64,000 nucleotides of DNA from CAILHX01 sp964511385 (GTDB lineage: Bacteria > Pseudomonadota > Gammaproteobacteria > Burkholderiales > Methylophilaceae), in NCBI GenBank assembly GCA_964511385.1, contig CAZEFE010000003.1, forward strand, positions 243,646-307,645, in the 5' to 3' direction. Below are positions 28,521-37,620 of this stretch, one piece after another. Under the pieces are notes generated by a model. That model made no database searches and was not told the origin of the DNA. It was given only the letters and a program-made list of their open reading frames with translations. The number at the start of each line of letters is the position of its first letter. Position 1 is the stretch's first letter. The translations under genes and the position numbers were made by a program.

Positions 28521-28900
28521 CGAACTCCGTAACCGGCTCCGTACGAGCGCTGCTGCGGGCGGAGGGGTTGGCCGTACTTGCTGTCGCCTTGTACGCCAAC
28601 AGTAGATGGGGCGTAGATTGGGGCACCTTCGCGCTGTATTTCCTGCTGCCGGATATATCACTGCTCGGCTATCTAGCGGGGCCGCGACATGGTGCCGTTG
28701 CTTACAACCTGGCGCATTCCTACCTCGGCGCCATCGCTTGCCTGGCGAGCGGATGGCTGCTGGCTGTACCGGTGCTATCAAGCGCTGGCATCATCTGGTG
28801 CGCGCATATTGGCTTCGATCGGGCGTTGGGCTATGGGTTGAAGTATGGCCAGGGTTTTGGCTATACCCACCTTGGCCGCATCGGGAAATTGGCCGCATGA
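28517..28900 (+). CDS. DUF4260-family membrane protein
   Basis: A 127-residue membrane protein with the DUF4260 signature: RAEGLAVLAVALYAN, LPDISLLGYLAGPRHGAVAY, then a hydrophobic stretch and HIGFDRALGYGLKYGQGF with THLG near the end. Function is unknown. It starts at ATG 28517 overlapping the SDR stop (ATGA), and its stop overlaps the next start in the same way. Confidence 0.85.
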   Translation: MTNSVTGSVRALLRAEGLAVLAVALYANSRWGVDWGTFALYFLLPDISLLGYLAGPRHGAVAYNLAHSYLGAIACLASGWLLAVPVLSSAGIIWCAHIGFDRALGYGLKYGQGFGYTHLGRIGKLAA

Positions 28901-29433
28901 GAATACTCGCCATTTCCGGCAGCCTCCGCGCGGTTTCCCGGAACACTGCACTGTTGCGGGCGGTGGCAAGACTGGCACAGCCGGATACACAAGTCACGGT
29001 GTATCAAGGGCTAGGCGGCTTGCCGCTGTTCAACCCGGATTTGGAGGCGGCAACCCCTGAATCGGTTGCCGAGCTGCGAGCGCAGATTATTGCTGCGGAT
29101 GCCATTATCATCGCCAGCCCGGAATATGCGCATGGTATTACCGGCGCCTTAAAAAATGCCCTCGACTGGATGGTCGGTTGTGAAGCCTTTGTCCACAAGC
29201 CGGTTGCACTGTTCAACGCTTCGACGAGAGCAACACACGCGCAGGCATCACTCAGGGAAACATTGACTGTCATGTCAGCCTGCATTGTTGAAGAAGCCTG
29301 CGCGGCCTTGCCTCTGCTGGGCACCAATTTTGATGAAAACGGGATCGTCGCCCATCCGCCTTTTGCGGCACTCCTGTTATCCGCGCTGGGCAGCTTATGC
29401 CTTCACGTAGAAACCGCTCATGAAAACGTCTAG
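28897..29433 (+). CDS. NADPH-dependent FMN reductase
   Basis: A 178-residue flavodoxin-fold enzyme. The FMN phosphate loop is ISGSLRAVSRNT (residues 5-16) and the second loop is ASPEYAHGITGALKNALDW, both family hallmarks (ArsH/SsuE/ChrR-like). It reduces FMN, quinones or metals with NADPH. It is translationally coupled to DUF4260 and followed after 71 bp by a second flavodoxin-fold oxidoreductase. Confidence 0.9.
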   Translation: MRILAISGSLRAVSRNTALLRAVARLAQPDTQVTVYQGLGGLPLFNPDLEAATPESVAELRAQIIAADAIIIASPEYAHGITGALKNALDWMVGCEAFVHKPVALFNASTRATHAQASLRETLTVMSACIVEEACAALPLLGTNFDENGIVAHPPFAALLLSALGSLCLHVETAHENV

Positions 29434-29504
29434 CGCCATCGCCTTGCTCGGCGAATACACGCCGGCAATCTGCCGACAGTTGGCATTTATTGAGGAGACA
29501 GACC

Positions 29505-30092
29505 ATGACACAAAATAACAAACGCACCCTGGTCATTCTCGGACACCCGGCTACAAATAGCTTGTGCGGAGCCATGGCCGACGCATACGTGGAAACCGCC
29601 AGGGCGGCTGGGCATGAGGTACGCTTGATCCGGCTGGGGGAACAGGGGTTCGACCCGGTACTGCATCAGGGTTATGAAAAGATTCAACCGCTGGAAGCCA
29701 GCCTGCAATCGGTACAGGCCGATATTTTATGGGCGCAGCACCTGGTGTTTGTCTACCCCACCTGGTGGGGCGCCATGCCGGCGCTGCTCAAGGGTTTTTT
29801 TGATCGTGCGTTCCTGCCGGGCTTTGCCTTCAAGTACCGGGAAAACTCCAGCATGTGGGATCGCCTGCTGGCGGGACGCAGCGCGCATTTGCTGGTGACG
29901 ATGGATTCGCCGCCCTGGTATTACCGATTCGTCAGCCGCATGCCGGGGCACCAGCAGATGAAAAAAACCATCCTGGAATTTTGCGGCATCAAACCCGTGG
30001 CCATCACCAGTTTCGGCCCGGTGCGCGGATCAACGGCTGAAACACGCAACCAATGGATCAACACAGTTAAAACCCTGGCTTCAAGGAAATAG
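29505..30092 (+). CDS. NAD(P)H:quinone oxidoreductase-like flavodoxin-fold protein
   Basis: A 195-residue protein of the NQO1/MdaB/KefF group: VILGHPATNSLCGAMAD at the N-terminus, FVYPTWWGAMPALLKGFFDR forming the FMN site, and LVTMDSPPWYY. It likely makes two-electron reductions of quinones. The ATG at 29505 is chosen because GAGGAGA lies directly upstream; a TTG five codons earlier lies within that ribosome site. It precedes the TetR gene by 2 bp. Confidence 0.9.
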   Translation: MTQNNKRTLVILGHPATNSLCGAMADAYVETARAAGHEVRLIRLGEQGFDPVLHQGYEKIQPLEASLQSVQADILWAQHLVFVYPTWWGAMPALLKGFFDRAFLPGFAFKYRENSSMWDRLLAGRSAHLLVTMDSPPWYYRFVSRMPGHQQMKKTILEFCGIKPVAITSFGPVRGSTAETRNQWINTVKTLASRK

Positions 30093-30094
30093 AT

Positions 30095-30727
30095 ATGCCA
30101 CCCAAATACAAAAGTGAACAGGAAAAACAGCAGACGCGGCAGGCGATACTGGATGCGGCGCGCGAGTTGTTTGTCGAACGCGGCGTGGATGCCGTGACCA
30201 TGCGCGCCATTGCCAAACAGGTCAATTTGTCGCCCACCGCGATCTACCTGCATTTCAAGGACAAGGAAGCGTTGCTGCATGAATTGTGCGACACCGACTT
30301 CCTGTCCCTGGCCAAGGAGTTGCAGGCCATTGGCCAGATTGCCGATCCGGGCGAGCGCTTGCGCGTGCTGGGGCTGGGTTATGTCAAGTTTGCCGTGGCC
30401 TACCCCTACCACTACCAGCTGATGTTCATGACGCCGCAGGTTAAGCATGGTGCAGAGAATTCCACCATCGAACCTGGCAACCAGGAGCAGGATGCCTACG
30501 CGTATTTGCGCGGCATGGTGGAGAGCGCTTATGCCAGCCATTATTTTCGCCCCGATCTCACCAATCCGGACCTGATAGCGCAGACCTTATGGGCCGGGCT
30601 GCACGGCATTTGCGCATTGGAAATCACCAAGAAAAATGACTGCTGGGTGGATTGGTGCCCGTTCGAAGAGCGGGTGGCCGTGATGCAGGATGTGATGATG
30701 CGGGGTCTGAGGAGGGAAGCGCCATGA
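30095..30727 (+). CDS. TetR-family transcriptional regulator
   Basis: A 210-residue repressor. The N-terminal helix-turn-helix is seen in ILDAARELFVERGVDAVTMR then IAKQVNLSPTAIYLHFKDKE (about residues 18-58), and the C-terminal half is a ligand-binding domain. Its place inside the operon before the RND pump, and the palindrome over the operon promoter, point to autoregulation induced by a pump substrate. It overlaps the adaptor gene by 4 bp. Confidence 0.93.
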   Translation: MPPKYKSEQEKQQTRQAILDAARELFVERGVDAVTMRAIAKQVNLSPTAIYLHFKDKEALLHELCDTDFLSLAKELQAIGQIADPGERLRVLGLGYVKFAVAYPYHYQLMFMTPQVKHGAENSTIEPGNQEQDAYAYLRGMVESAYASHYFRPDLTNPDLIAQTLWAGLHGICALEITKKNDCWVDWCPFEERVAVMQDVMMRGLRREAP

Positions 30728-31794
30728 AATACATGGGAGTGATGATGGCGGCGCTGGCATTGGCCGCTTGTGAAAAACCGGTTGAACCATTGGCTCCGCC
30801 GCGCCCCGCGCTGGTAGTCGCTGCGGGTGAAAACGCGAATGGCACCAGCATGGCGCTGGTGGGTGAAGTGCGTCCGCGTTACGAATCGGCACAAGGGTTC
30901 CGCATTGCCGGGAAAATCATCGAACGGCGGGTCGAGACCGGCAGCGTGGTGCGCAAAGGCCAACTGCTGGCAAGGCTGGATGCAGCCGATACCGGGCTGA
31001 GTGCGCAAGCCGCGGAGGCGGATGTGCGGGCGGCGGAAGCTGACAATGCGCTGGCCGAGGCCGAACTGGAGCGCCAGCGCCAGTTGTACGCCAAAAAATT
31101 CATCTCAAAATCGGCGCTGGATCTGCGCGAAGCGCAGTACAAAACTTCGCTGGCGCGGGTGCAGCAGGCCCAGGCCCAGGCTGCCGTATCCGGCAATCAG
31201 TCGCATTACACCGCATTGCTGGCAGAGCGTGACGGTATTGTCACCGAAATACATGCCGAACCAGGCCAGGTAGTGAATGCCGGGGAAGTGATCGCACGCA
31301 TTGCCGACCCGAAACAGATGGAAGTGGTTGTGGCGGTGCCCGAATCGCGCATGCAAGGGGTCAAGGTCGGCGCCCCGGCGCTGGTACGGCTGTGGGCAGC
31401 GCGCGAAAAAGCCTATCAGGGGAAAATCCGCGAACTGGCCCCGGCGGCGGATACCGCCACCAGGACATTCCAGGTGAAGGTCGCCATTCCGCAGGCCGAC
31501 GAGGCGGTGCGCCTGGGTATGACGGCCGGTGTGCGGTTTGCCGCCATGGAAGATGCGGCGCTGTTGCTGCCCACGCCGGCGGTCACGCAGCGAGACGGCA
31601 AAACCGTGATCTGGGTGGTGGATGGCAAAACCCGGAAAGTGCAACCGCGCGCGGTGGAAACCGGCTCGTTCCGCGAGGACGGCGTGCTGGTCACCAAAGG
31701 GCTGCATGCCGGTGAATGGGTGGTTGCCGCCGGGGTACACACCTTGATCCCCGGGCAGGTGGTGCGCCCGATGCAGGCGGGGCTGAACCAATGA
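30724..31794 (+). CDS. RND efflux periplasmic adaptor (lipoprotein)
   Basis: A 356-residue membrane-fusion protein of the AcrA/HlyD type. A lipoprotein signal ends in the lipobox LAAC (C16), so it is anchored by lipid in the inner membrane. The barrel-sandwich/lipoyl and coiled-coil parts are visible (GKIIERRVETGSVVRKGQLL; alanine- and glutamate-rich helix 95-145; AEPGQVVNAGEVIARIADP). It bridges the pump to an outer-membrane channel. It is coupled to both neighbours by ATGA overlaps. Confidence 0.93.
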   Translation: MKYMGVMMAALALAACEKPVEPLAPPRPALVVAAGENANGTSMALVGEVRPRYESAQGFRIAGKIIERRVETGSVVRKGQLLARLDAADTGLSAQAAEADVRAAEADNALAEAELERQRQLYAKKFISKSALDLREAQYKTSLARVQQAQAQAAVSGNQSHYTALLAERDGIVTEIHAEPGQVVNAGEVIARIADPKQMEVVVAVPESRMQGVKVGAPALVRLWAAREKAYQGKIRELAPAADTATRTFQVKVAIPQADEAVRLGMTAGVRFAAMEDAALLLPTPAVTQRDGKTVIWVVDGKTRKVQPRAVETGSFREDGVLVTKGLHAGEWVVAAGVHTLIPGQVVRPMQAGLNQ

Positions 31795-34700
31795 GCCGCT
31801 TCAATATTTCTGATTGGGCGTTGCGGCACCAGACGCTGGTGCTGTACATCATGCTCGTGCTGACGCTGGCGGGATTCCTGTCGTATACCCATCTCGGCCA
31901 GTCGGAAGACCCGCCGTTTACCTTCAAGGTGATGGTGATCCGCACCAGTTGGCCCGGTGCCAGTGCGCGCGAAGTCGAGCTGCAGGTTACCGACAAGCTG
32001 GAAAAGAAACTGCAGGAGGTGCCGCACCTGGATACGCTGCGCAGCTATTCGCGTGCCGGTGAGTCACTGATTTTCCTGATTGCCAAGGATTCCACACCCA
32101 CTTCCGAGGTGCCGGATATCTGGTACCAGGCGCGTAAAAAGGTGGGCGATATCCGCCACACCCTGCCCGAAACCGTGGAAAGCGTGAGCTTTAACGACGA
32201 GTTTGGTGACGTTTACGGCAATCTTTACGCGCTGACCGGGGAAGGGTTCGATTATGCGGAACTGAAGCGGCAGGCGGAGCATGTGCGCACCGAGTTGCTG
32301 AAAGTGCCGGATGTCGCCAAGGTGGATTTTTTCGGCGAGCAGAAGCAGCGTATCTACATCGAGCTTTCCAACGCCAAGCTGGCTACGCTGGGCATCGATA
32401 CCGCCAGTTTGCTGCAGACCCTGCAGGCACAGAACCGGGTGATCAGCAGTGGCGCATTTGATTCTTCCGACGAGCATATCCGCATCGGGGTCAGCGGTCG
32501 TTACGACCGGCTGGACGAAATACGGGAAACGCATCTGCGCGCCAACGGCCATGACTTCCGGCTGGGCGACATCGCCAAGGTGTATCGCGGTTTTGAAGAC
32601 CCGCCCACGCAGCGGGTGCGGTATGGCGGCCGCGACGCGCTGCTGCTCGGGGTCAGCATGACGAAGGGCGGCGACATCATCCAGTTGGGGCACGCGCTGG
32701 ATGTCGCGCTGGTCAACATCAACCAGATCCTGCCGGTGGGGCTGGAGCTGCACACCGTGTCCTCGCAACCGCGCGCGGTAGCCAATTCGGTAAACGATTT
32801 CGTGCATTCGCTGGCCGAAGCGCTGGTGATTGTCCTCGGCGTGAGCCTGATTTCACTGGGCTTGCGTACCGGCGTGGTGGTGGCGATCACCATTCCGGTG
32901 GTGCTGGCGGTGACCTTCCTGGTGATGAACCTGGTTGGCGTGGGCCTGCACAAGATCTCTCTGGGCGCGCTGATTCTGGCGCTGGGGCTGCTGGTGGATG
33001 ACGCCATCATCGCGGTGGAAATGATGTCTTCCAAGATGGAACAGGGGTGGCAGCGAACCATTGCGGCATCTTATGCCTTTACCTCGACCGCCATCCCGAT
33101 GCTGACCGGCACTTTGGTGACGGTGGCCGGCTTCCTGCCGATTGCCACCGCGCAGTCGTCCACCGGTGAGTACACACGTTCGATATTCCAGGTGTCGGCG
33201 ATCGCGCTGATTGCCTCCTGGTTTGCGGCGGTGATTTTTGTGCCGTATCTCGGTTACCACCTGCTGCCGGATTACACCGAGCAGGGCGCCAGGCCCTCCC
33301 GCTTCAGGTTGTGGCTGCAACGACTGGCACCCAAACTGCTGGCGGATGATGAAGTACACCACCACGATATCTACAACACCGCTTTTTATCGTCATTTCCG
33401 TACCCTGGTGACGTATTGCGTCCATCATCGCTGGCAGGTGATCGGCATTACCGTGCTGATGTTCATGCTGTCCATCATCGGTTTCGGCAAGGTGCAGCAG
33501 CAGTTTTTCCCCGATTCCACGCGGCCGGAACTGATTGTGGATTTGCGCCTGGCGGAAGGCGTGTCGTATGCCGCCACCGATGCTGAAGTGAAAAAGCTGG
33601 AAAAATGGCTGGATCAGCAGCAAGGCATTGAAAACTACGTGGCCTATATCGGCTCGGGCAGCCCGCGTTTTTACCTGCCGCTGGATCAGCAGCTGGCGCA
33701 GCGCAATTTCGGCCAGCTGGTGATCCTGACCCATAACAAGGAGGCGCGCGAGGCGTTGAGAAGCAAGCTGTTGCACTTGTTCGACAATGATTTTCCCATC
33801 CTGCGGGCATCGGTGCTGCGCTTGGAAAACGGCCCGCCGGTCGGTTTCCCGGTGCAGTTCCGGGTATCGGGCGCGGATATCAAGGTGATCCGTGACATTG
33901 CACACCAGGTGGCCGACATCATGCGCGCCAACGCCAACCTCACCGGCGTGCAACTGGATTGGGAAGAGCCGAGCAAAGTGATGCGGGTGGAAGTGGATCA
34001 GTCCAAGGCGCGCCTGCTGGGCGTGAGTTCGGTGGATATCGCCAATATCCTCAATGCGGCGATGCAGGGCCTGTACATCTCCGAGTTCCGCGAAGGCAAC
34101 GAGCGCATCGACCTGTACGTACGCGGCGCGGCGCTGGAACGCACGCACTTGTCCCATGTCCCGGATTTGATGATCCCGACCAAAACCGGTACCAGCGTGC
34201 CGTTGTCGCAGATCGCCAGCATCAAGTCCGATTTTGAAGAAGGCGTGATCTGGCGCCGCAACCGGGTCACCACCATTACCGTCCGCGCCAACCTGCAAGG
34301 CCATCTGCAGGCGCCTGTAGTATCGGCGCAGGTGGAAGAAAAACTGCAGGCCATCCGCGCCAACCTGCCGCTGGGGGTTGATTTGCAGACCGGCGGCGCG
34401 GTGGAAGAATCGGCCAAGGGCGGCAAATCCGTGGCTGCCGGTGTGCCCTTGTTCCTGATCACGGTGCTGACCATCCTGATGATCCAGTTGCAAAGCTTTT
34501 CCCGCGTGGCGCTGGTGGTGCTGACCGCGCCGCTGGGGTTGATCGGCGTAACCGCTGCGCTGCTGGTGTTCGACAAGCCGTTCGGCTTTGTCGCCATGCT
34601 GGGCACCATTGCGCTGTCCGGCATGATCATGCGCAACTCGGTGATCCTGGTGGATCAGATCGACCAGGACAAAGCCGCCGGCAAGCCGGAATGGGAAGCC

Positions 34701-34913
34701 ATCGTGGAATCCACCATCCGCCGCTTCCGTCCGATTGTATTGACGGCGGCAGCGGCGATCCTGGCCATGATTCCGCTGACACGCAGCGCCTTTTTCGGCC
34801 CGATGGCGGTGGCAATTATGGGCGGGCTGACAGTGGCTACACTGCTCACCGTATTGTTCCTGCCGGCACTGTATGCAGCATGGTATAAGGTTAAAATGCC
34901 AAATATCGATTGA
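31791..34913 (+). CDS. RND efflux transporter permease (AcrB family)
   Basis: A 1040-residue inner-membrane proton-driven pump with two repeats of six helices and large periplasmic loops. The start MSRFNISDWALRHQTLVLYI, the proton-relay motif GLLVDDAIIAVEMM in helix 4, and the final helices (GTIALSGMIMRNSVILVDQI; RPIVLTAAAAILAMIPL) are typical. It falls in the hydrophobe/amphiphile (HAE)-like group close to VexF/AcrB-D relatives; substrate unknown. No outer-membrane gene is in the operon, but tolC follows 772 bp on. Confidence 0.95.
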   Translation: MSRFNISDWALRHQTLVLYIMLVLTLAGFLSYTHLGQSEDPPFTFKVMVIRTSWPGASAREVELQVTDKLEKKLQEVPHLDTLRSYSRAGESLIFLIAKDSTPTSEVPDIWYQARKKVGDIRHTLPETVESVSFNDEFGDVYGNLYALTGEGFDYAELKRQAEHVRTELLKVPDVAKVDFFGEQKQRIYIELSNAKLATLGIDTASLLQTLQAQNRVISSGAFDSSDEHIRIGVSGRYDRLDEIRETHLRANGHDFRLGDIAKVYRGFEDPPTQRVRYGGRDALLLGVSMTKGGDIIQLGHALDVALVNINQILPVGLELHTVSSQPRAVANSVNDFVHSLAEALVIVLGVSLISLGLRTGVVVAITIPVVLAVTFLVMNLVGVGLHKISLGALILALGLLVDDAIIAVEMMSSKMEQGWQRTIAASYAFTSTAIPMLTGTLVTVAGFLPIATAQSSTGEYTRSIFQVSAIALIASWFAAVIFVPYLGYHLLPDYTEQGARPSRFRLWLQRLAPKLLADDEVHHHDIYNTAFYRHFRTLVTYCVHHRWQVIGITVLMFMLSIIGFGKVQQQFFPDSTRPELIVDLRLAEGVSYAATDAEVKKLEKWLDQQQGIENYVAYIGSGSPRFYLPLDQQLAQRNFGQLVILTHNKEAREALRSKLLHLFDNDFPILRASVLRLENGPPVGFPVQFRVSGADIKVIRDIAHQVADIMRANANLTGVQLDWEEPSKVMRVEVDQSKARLLGVSSVDIANILNAAMQGLYISEFREGNERIDLYVRGAALERTHLSHVPDLMIPTKTGTSVPLSQIASIKSDFEEGVIWRRNRVTTITVRANLQGHLQAPVVSAQVEEKLQAIRANLPLGVDLQTGGAVEESAKGGKSVAAGVPLFLITVLTILMIQLQSFSRVALVVLTAPLGLIGVTAALLVFDKPFGFVAMLGTIALSGMIMRNSVILVDQIDQDKAAGKPEWEAIVESTIRRFRPIVLTAAAAILAMIPLTRSAFFGPMAVAIMGGLTVATLLTVLFLPALYAAWYKVKMPNID

Positions 34914-34937
34914 AATCCTAAAGTTAAACGATATAAT
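34910..34937 (+). promoter_or_regulatory. Promoter of the pcm-tolC block
   Basis: TTGAAA (34910-34915), a 16-base spacer and the perfect -10 TATAAT (34932-34937) lie 30 bp before the methyltransferase start and overlap the RND stop codon region. This separates pcm-tolC from the RND operon. Confidence 0.65.
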
Positions 34938-34966
34938 TGAACCAGAATAGTAAATCGGGGGTTTTC

Positions 34967-35641
34967 ATGGGCAGTGACCAGTCATCGCTGACTGAGCGCG
35001 AACAGGCGCGATTCAACATGATCGAGCAGCAAATCCGCACCTGGGAGGTGCTGGATCCAGTGGTACTCAACCTGCTGCACCAGGTGCCGCGCGAAGACTT
35101 CGTGCCGGTGCCGTACCGCGGGCTGGCCTTTGCCGATCTGGAAATTCCGCTGGGCTCCGGCGAATACATGCTTTCGCCCAAGCTGGAAGCGCGCATGCTG
35201 CAGACGCTGGAGATCAAGAAGACGGATGCCGTATTGGAAATTGGTACCGGCAGCGGCTACATGACCGCGTTGCTGGCCAGGCTGGCGAAAGAAGTCTACA
35301 GCGTCGAACGGAATGCCGATTTGAGCGCGCTGGCGGCACAACGGCTGGTTACCCACGGCATCTCCAACATCATTCTGGAAGTGGGGGACGGCGCGCATGG
35401 CTGGGGCAATGACCAGTTCGACGTGATCGTGCTGACTGGATCGCTGCCGGTGTTGCCCGCACGCTTTGAACAGCAACTCAAGCCAGGCGGCCGCCTGCTG
35501 GCAGTGGTCGGTGACGCGCCGGCGATGGAGGCCGTCCTGGTGACTTGTATCAGCCCCGGGGTATACAGCCGTACCGTATTGTTTGAAACCAGCATTCCGC
35601 CATTGGTTAATGCGGTGCAACCGAAGCGTTTTTCGTTTTGA
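34967..35641 (+). CDS. Protein-L-isoaspartate O-methyltransferase-like protein
   Basis: A 224-residue SAM methyltransferase. Motif I is LEIGTGSGYMTALLARLA, preceded by MLSPKLEARMLQTLEI, which matches the Pcm family, and the early RFNMIEQQIRTWEVL is typical of the betaproteobacterial group placed before tolC. Pcm repairs isoaspartyl residues in aged proteins; whether this subgroup does so is uncertain. The start at 34967 has TCGGGGG upstream. Confidence 0.88.
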   Translation: MGSDQSSLTEREQARFNMIEQQIRTWEVLDPVVLNLLHQVPREDFVPVPYRGLAFADLEIPLGSGEYMLSPKLEARMLQTLEIKKTDAVLEIGTGSGYMTALLARLAKEVYSVERNADLSALAAQRLVTHGISNIILEVGDGAHGWGNDQFDVIVLTGSLPVLPARFEQQLKPGGRLLAVVGDAPAMEAVLVTCISPGVYSRTVLFETSIPPLVNAVQPKRFSF

Positions 35642-35685
35642 GAAACTCAACTAAAAACGCATTCGCTCAAAATCAGGAAAGTTAA

Positions 35686-37041
35686 ATGCAAATGAAACGA
35701 ATCGCCGCACTTGTTGCACTCACGCTATGTTCCGCGCAGCCGGCGCTGGCCGATGAACGCAAGGTCGGCCTGCTGGATGTTTACCAGCAAGCCCAAACCA
35801 ACGACCCGGTCTGGGCTGCCGCCCGCAGTACGCACGCCGCCACTCAGGAAAAACTGGTGCAGGGCCGGGCGCTGATCCTGCCCAGCGTCACGTTGGAAGG
35901 CGGTGCCAACCACAGCAATACCGACATTACCTACACCGGCAGCGGCAACAACCCATTCAAGGGCGGCAAGCAGCACTTCAATGCCTACAACTACACCCTG
36001 AACGTCAACCAGCCGCTATACCGCCGGCAAAACAGCGTGGACTACGAAAAATCGCAGACCCAGGTGGCGCAGGCGGACGACGCGCTGGGCGTGGCCAAAC
36101 TCGACCTGATGGTGCGTGCTTCGCAAGCTTATTTCGATGTGCTGCTGGCGCAGGACAAGATCGACCTGATCGTGGCGCAAAAAGCCGCCATCACCAAGCA
36201 GTTGGAGCAGGCCAAGGCCAATTTTGATGTCGGCACCGCCACCATCACCGACGTGCATGAAGCGCAGGCGCGTTATGACCTGCTGATCGCGCAGGAAATT
36301 GCCGCGCAGAACGAGCGCGAAGTGAAAAAACGCGCGATCCAGGCCATTACCAGCCAGGTGCCGGAAAAACTCGCCAGCGCCAAGGAACAACTGGACGTGG
36401 TGGTACCCGCGCCGCAGAGCATGGAAAAGTGGGTGGAAATCGCCGAATCGCAAAGCCCGCAAATCAAGGTGCAGCAGCAATCGGTACAACTGGCTACCCA
36501 GGAAATCGAACGCGCCCATGCCGGGCATTTCCCCACGGTAGACGCTGTGGCGAGTTATGCGGACAGCTACTCCAACGGCGGCACCAGCGGCGTTGGCAAT
36601 GACCTGCAGAATTTGACCGTGGGTCTGAAAGTGGAAGTGCCGATTTACCAGGGCGGCTCGATCACGTCCAAGGAACGCGAAGCCGCGGCCAACCAGCAGA
36701 AAGCCAAGGACGATCTGGAACAGGCACGCCGCAGCGCGGGCCTGCAAACCCGCCAGGCTTACCTGAACGTGGCCAGCAACGTGGCGCAGGTCAAGGCGTA
36801 TGAGCAAGCACTGGCTTCCAGCCAGAGCTCGCTGGATTCTACTTCTCTCGGTTATGATGTCGGCGTGCGCACCAGCGTGGATGTGCTCAATGCGCAGCAG
36901 CAACTGTACAGCGCCAAGCGCGACCTGCTGCAGGCGCGTTATGCCTGGATGTTGTCCGTGATCCAGCTCAAGGCCGCTGCCGGCGTACTCACCGAGAACG
37001 ACCTGGCAGAAACCAACCGCCTGCTTGAAGGGGTCAATTGA
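35686..37041 (+). CDS. tolC: TolC-family outer-membrane efflux channel
   Basis: A 451-residue outer-membrane protein with signal peptide (MKRIAALVALTLCSAQPALA) and the two repeated helical-barrel halves of TolC: VYQQAQTNDPVWAAARS at the start, DVHEAQARYDLLIAQ, and RTSVDVLNAQQQLYSAKRDL near the end. TolC forms the exit duct for RND pumps and type I secretion; it is the only such channel in the window and so may serve the RND pump upstream and the T1SS at 58.8-61.8 kb. It overlaps the next gene. Confidence 0.95.
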   Translation: MQMKRIAALVALTLCSAQPALADERKVGLLDVYQQAQTNDPVWAAARSTHAATQEKLVQGRALILPSVTLEGGANHSNTDITYTGSGNNPFKGGKQHFNAYNYTLNVNQPLYRRQNSVDYEKSQTQVAQADDALGVAKLDLMVRASQAYFDVLLAQDKIDLIVAQKAAITKQLEQAKANFDVGTATITDVHEAQARYDLLIAQEIAAQNEREVKKRAIQAITSQVPEKLASAKEQLDVVVPAPQSMEKWVEIAESQSPQIKVQQQSVQLATQEIERAHAGHFPTVDAVASYADSYSNGGTSGVGNDLQNLTVGLKVEVPIYQGGSITSKEREAAANQQKAKDDLEQARRSAGLQTRQAYLNVASNVAQVKAYEQALASSQSSLDSTSLGYDVGVRTSVDVLNAQQQLYSAKRDLLQARYAWMLSVIQLKAAAGVLTENDLAETNRLLEGVN

Positions 37042-37589
37042 GCGTTTTGCTTGCCAGGGCTGGCGCCAGCCAGCTCGTGGTGGTGGATGTGCAGGAGCGC
37101 CTGTGTTCGGTGATGAACCCGGAGGCGCTGGCGGGCGTGGTCAAAAACACCGCCATCCTGCTGCAAGCCGCCAAGTTGCTGCACGTCCCGGTGACCTGCA
37201 CCGAACAATATCCCAAAGGCCTCGGCCCAACCCTGCCGGAACTGGCGCAGCACCTGAACGAAGCGGTGGTAGAAAAAACCTGCTTCGCCTGTAGCGACGA
37301 ACAGAACTTCAACGCCAGACTTAACCATCAGCGGCCACAAATCGTGCTGGCGGGGATGGAAGCCCATATTTGCGTCGTGCAGACGGCGCTGCAGTTGCAA
37401 CAGTTAGGTTATCAGCCGTTTGTGGTGGAAGATGCGGTAATTTCGCGCAATCCGGAACATAGGACCAATGCCCTGAGCCGGTTGCGCCAGGCCGGGGTGG
37501 TGGTCAGCAATACCGAATCGGTGGTGTTCGAGTGGCTGCGCGTGGCCGAGGGCGATGCCTTCAAGCAGATCAGCCGCCTGGTCCGATAA
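37038..37589 (+). CDS. Isochorismatase-family cysteine hydrolase
   Basis: A 183-residue alpha/beta hydrolase of the isochorismatase/YcaC type. The catalytic triad is seen as D17 (VVVDVQERL), K80 (VEKTCFAC) and C112 (GMEAHICVVQ). The substrate is not evident. The start is TTG at 37038, whose last bases form the tolC stop (TTGA), with AAGGGG 5 bases upstream, so it is coupled to tolC. Confidence 0.88.
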   Translation: MSVLLARAGASQLVVVDVQERLCSVMNPEALAGVVKNTAILLQAAKLLHVPVTCTEQYPKGLGPTLPELAQHLNEAVVEKTCFACSDEQNFNARLNHQRPQIVLAGMEAHICVVQTALQLQQLGYQPFVVEDAVISRNPEHRTNALSRLRQAGVVVSNTESVVFEWLRVAEGDAFKQISRLVR

Positions 37590-37620
37590 TTTTTTTACTC
37601 ACCATATCTAGGAACCTAGC

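Noticed and set aside
32853..34493. Long open frame opposite the RND pump gene
   Set aside because: It is antisense to a complete, motif-rich pump gene in GC-rich DNA; no ribosome site or family match.
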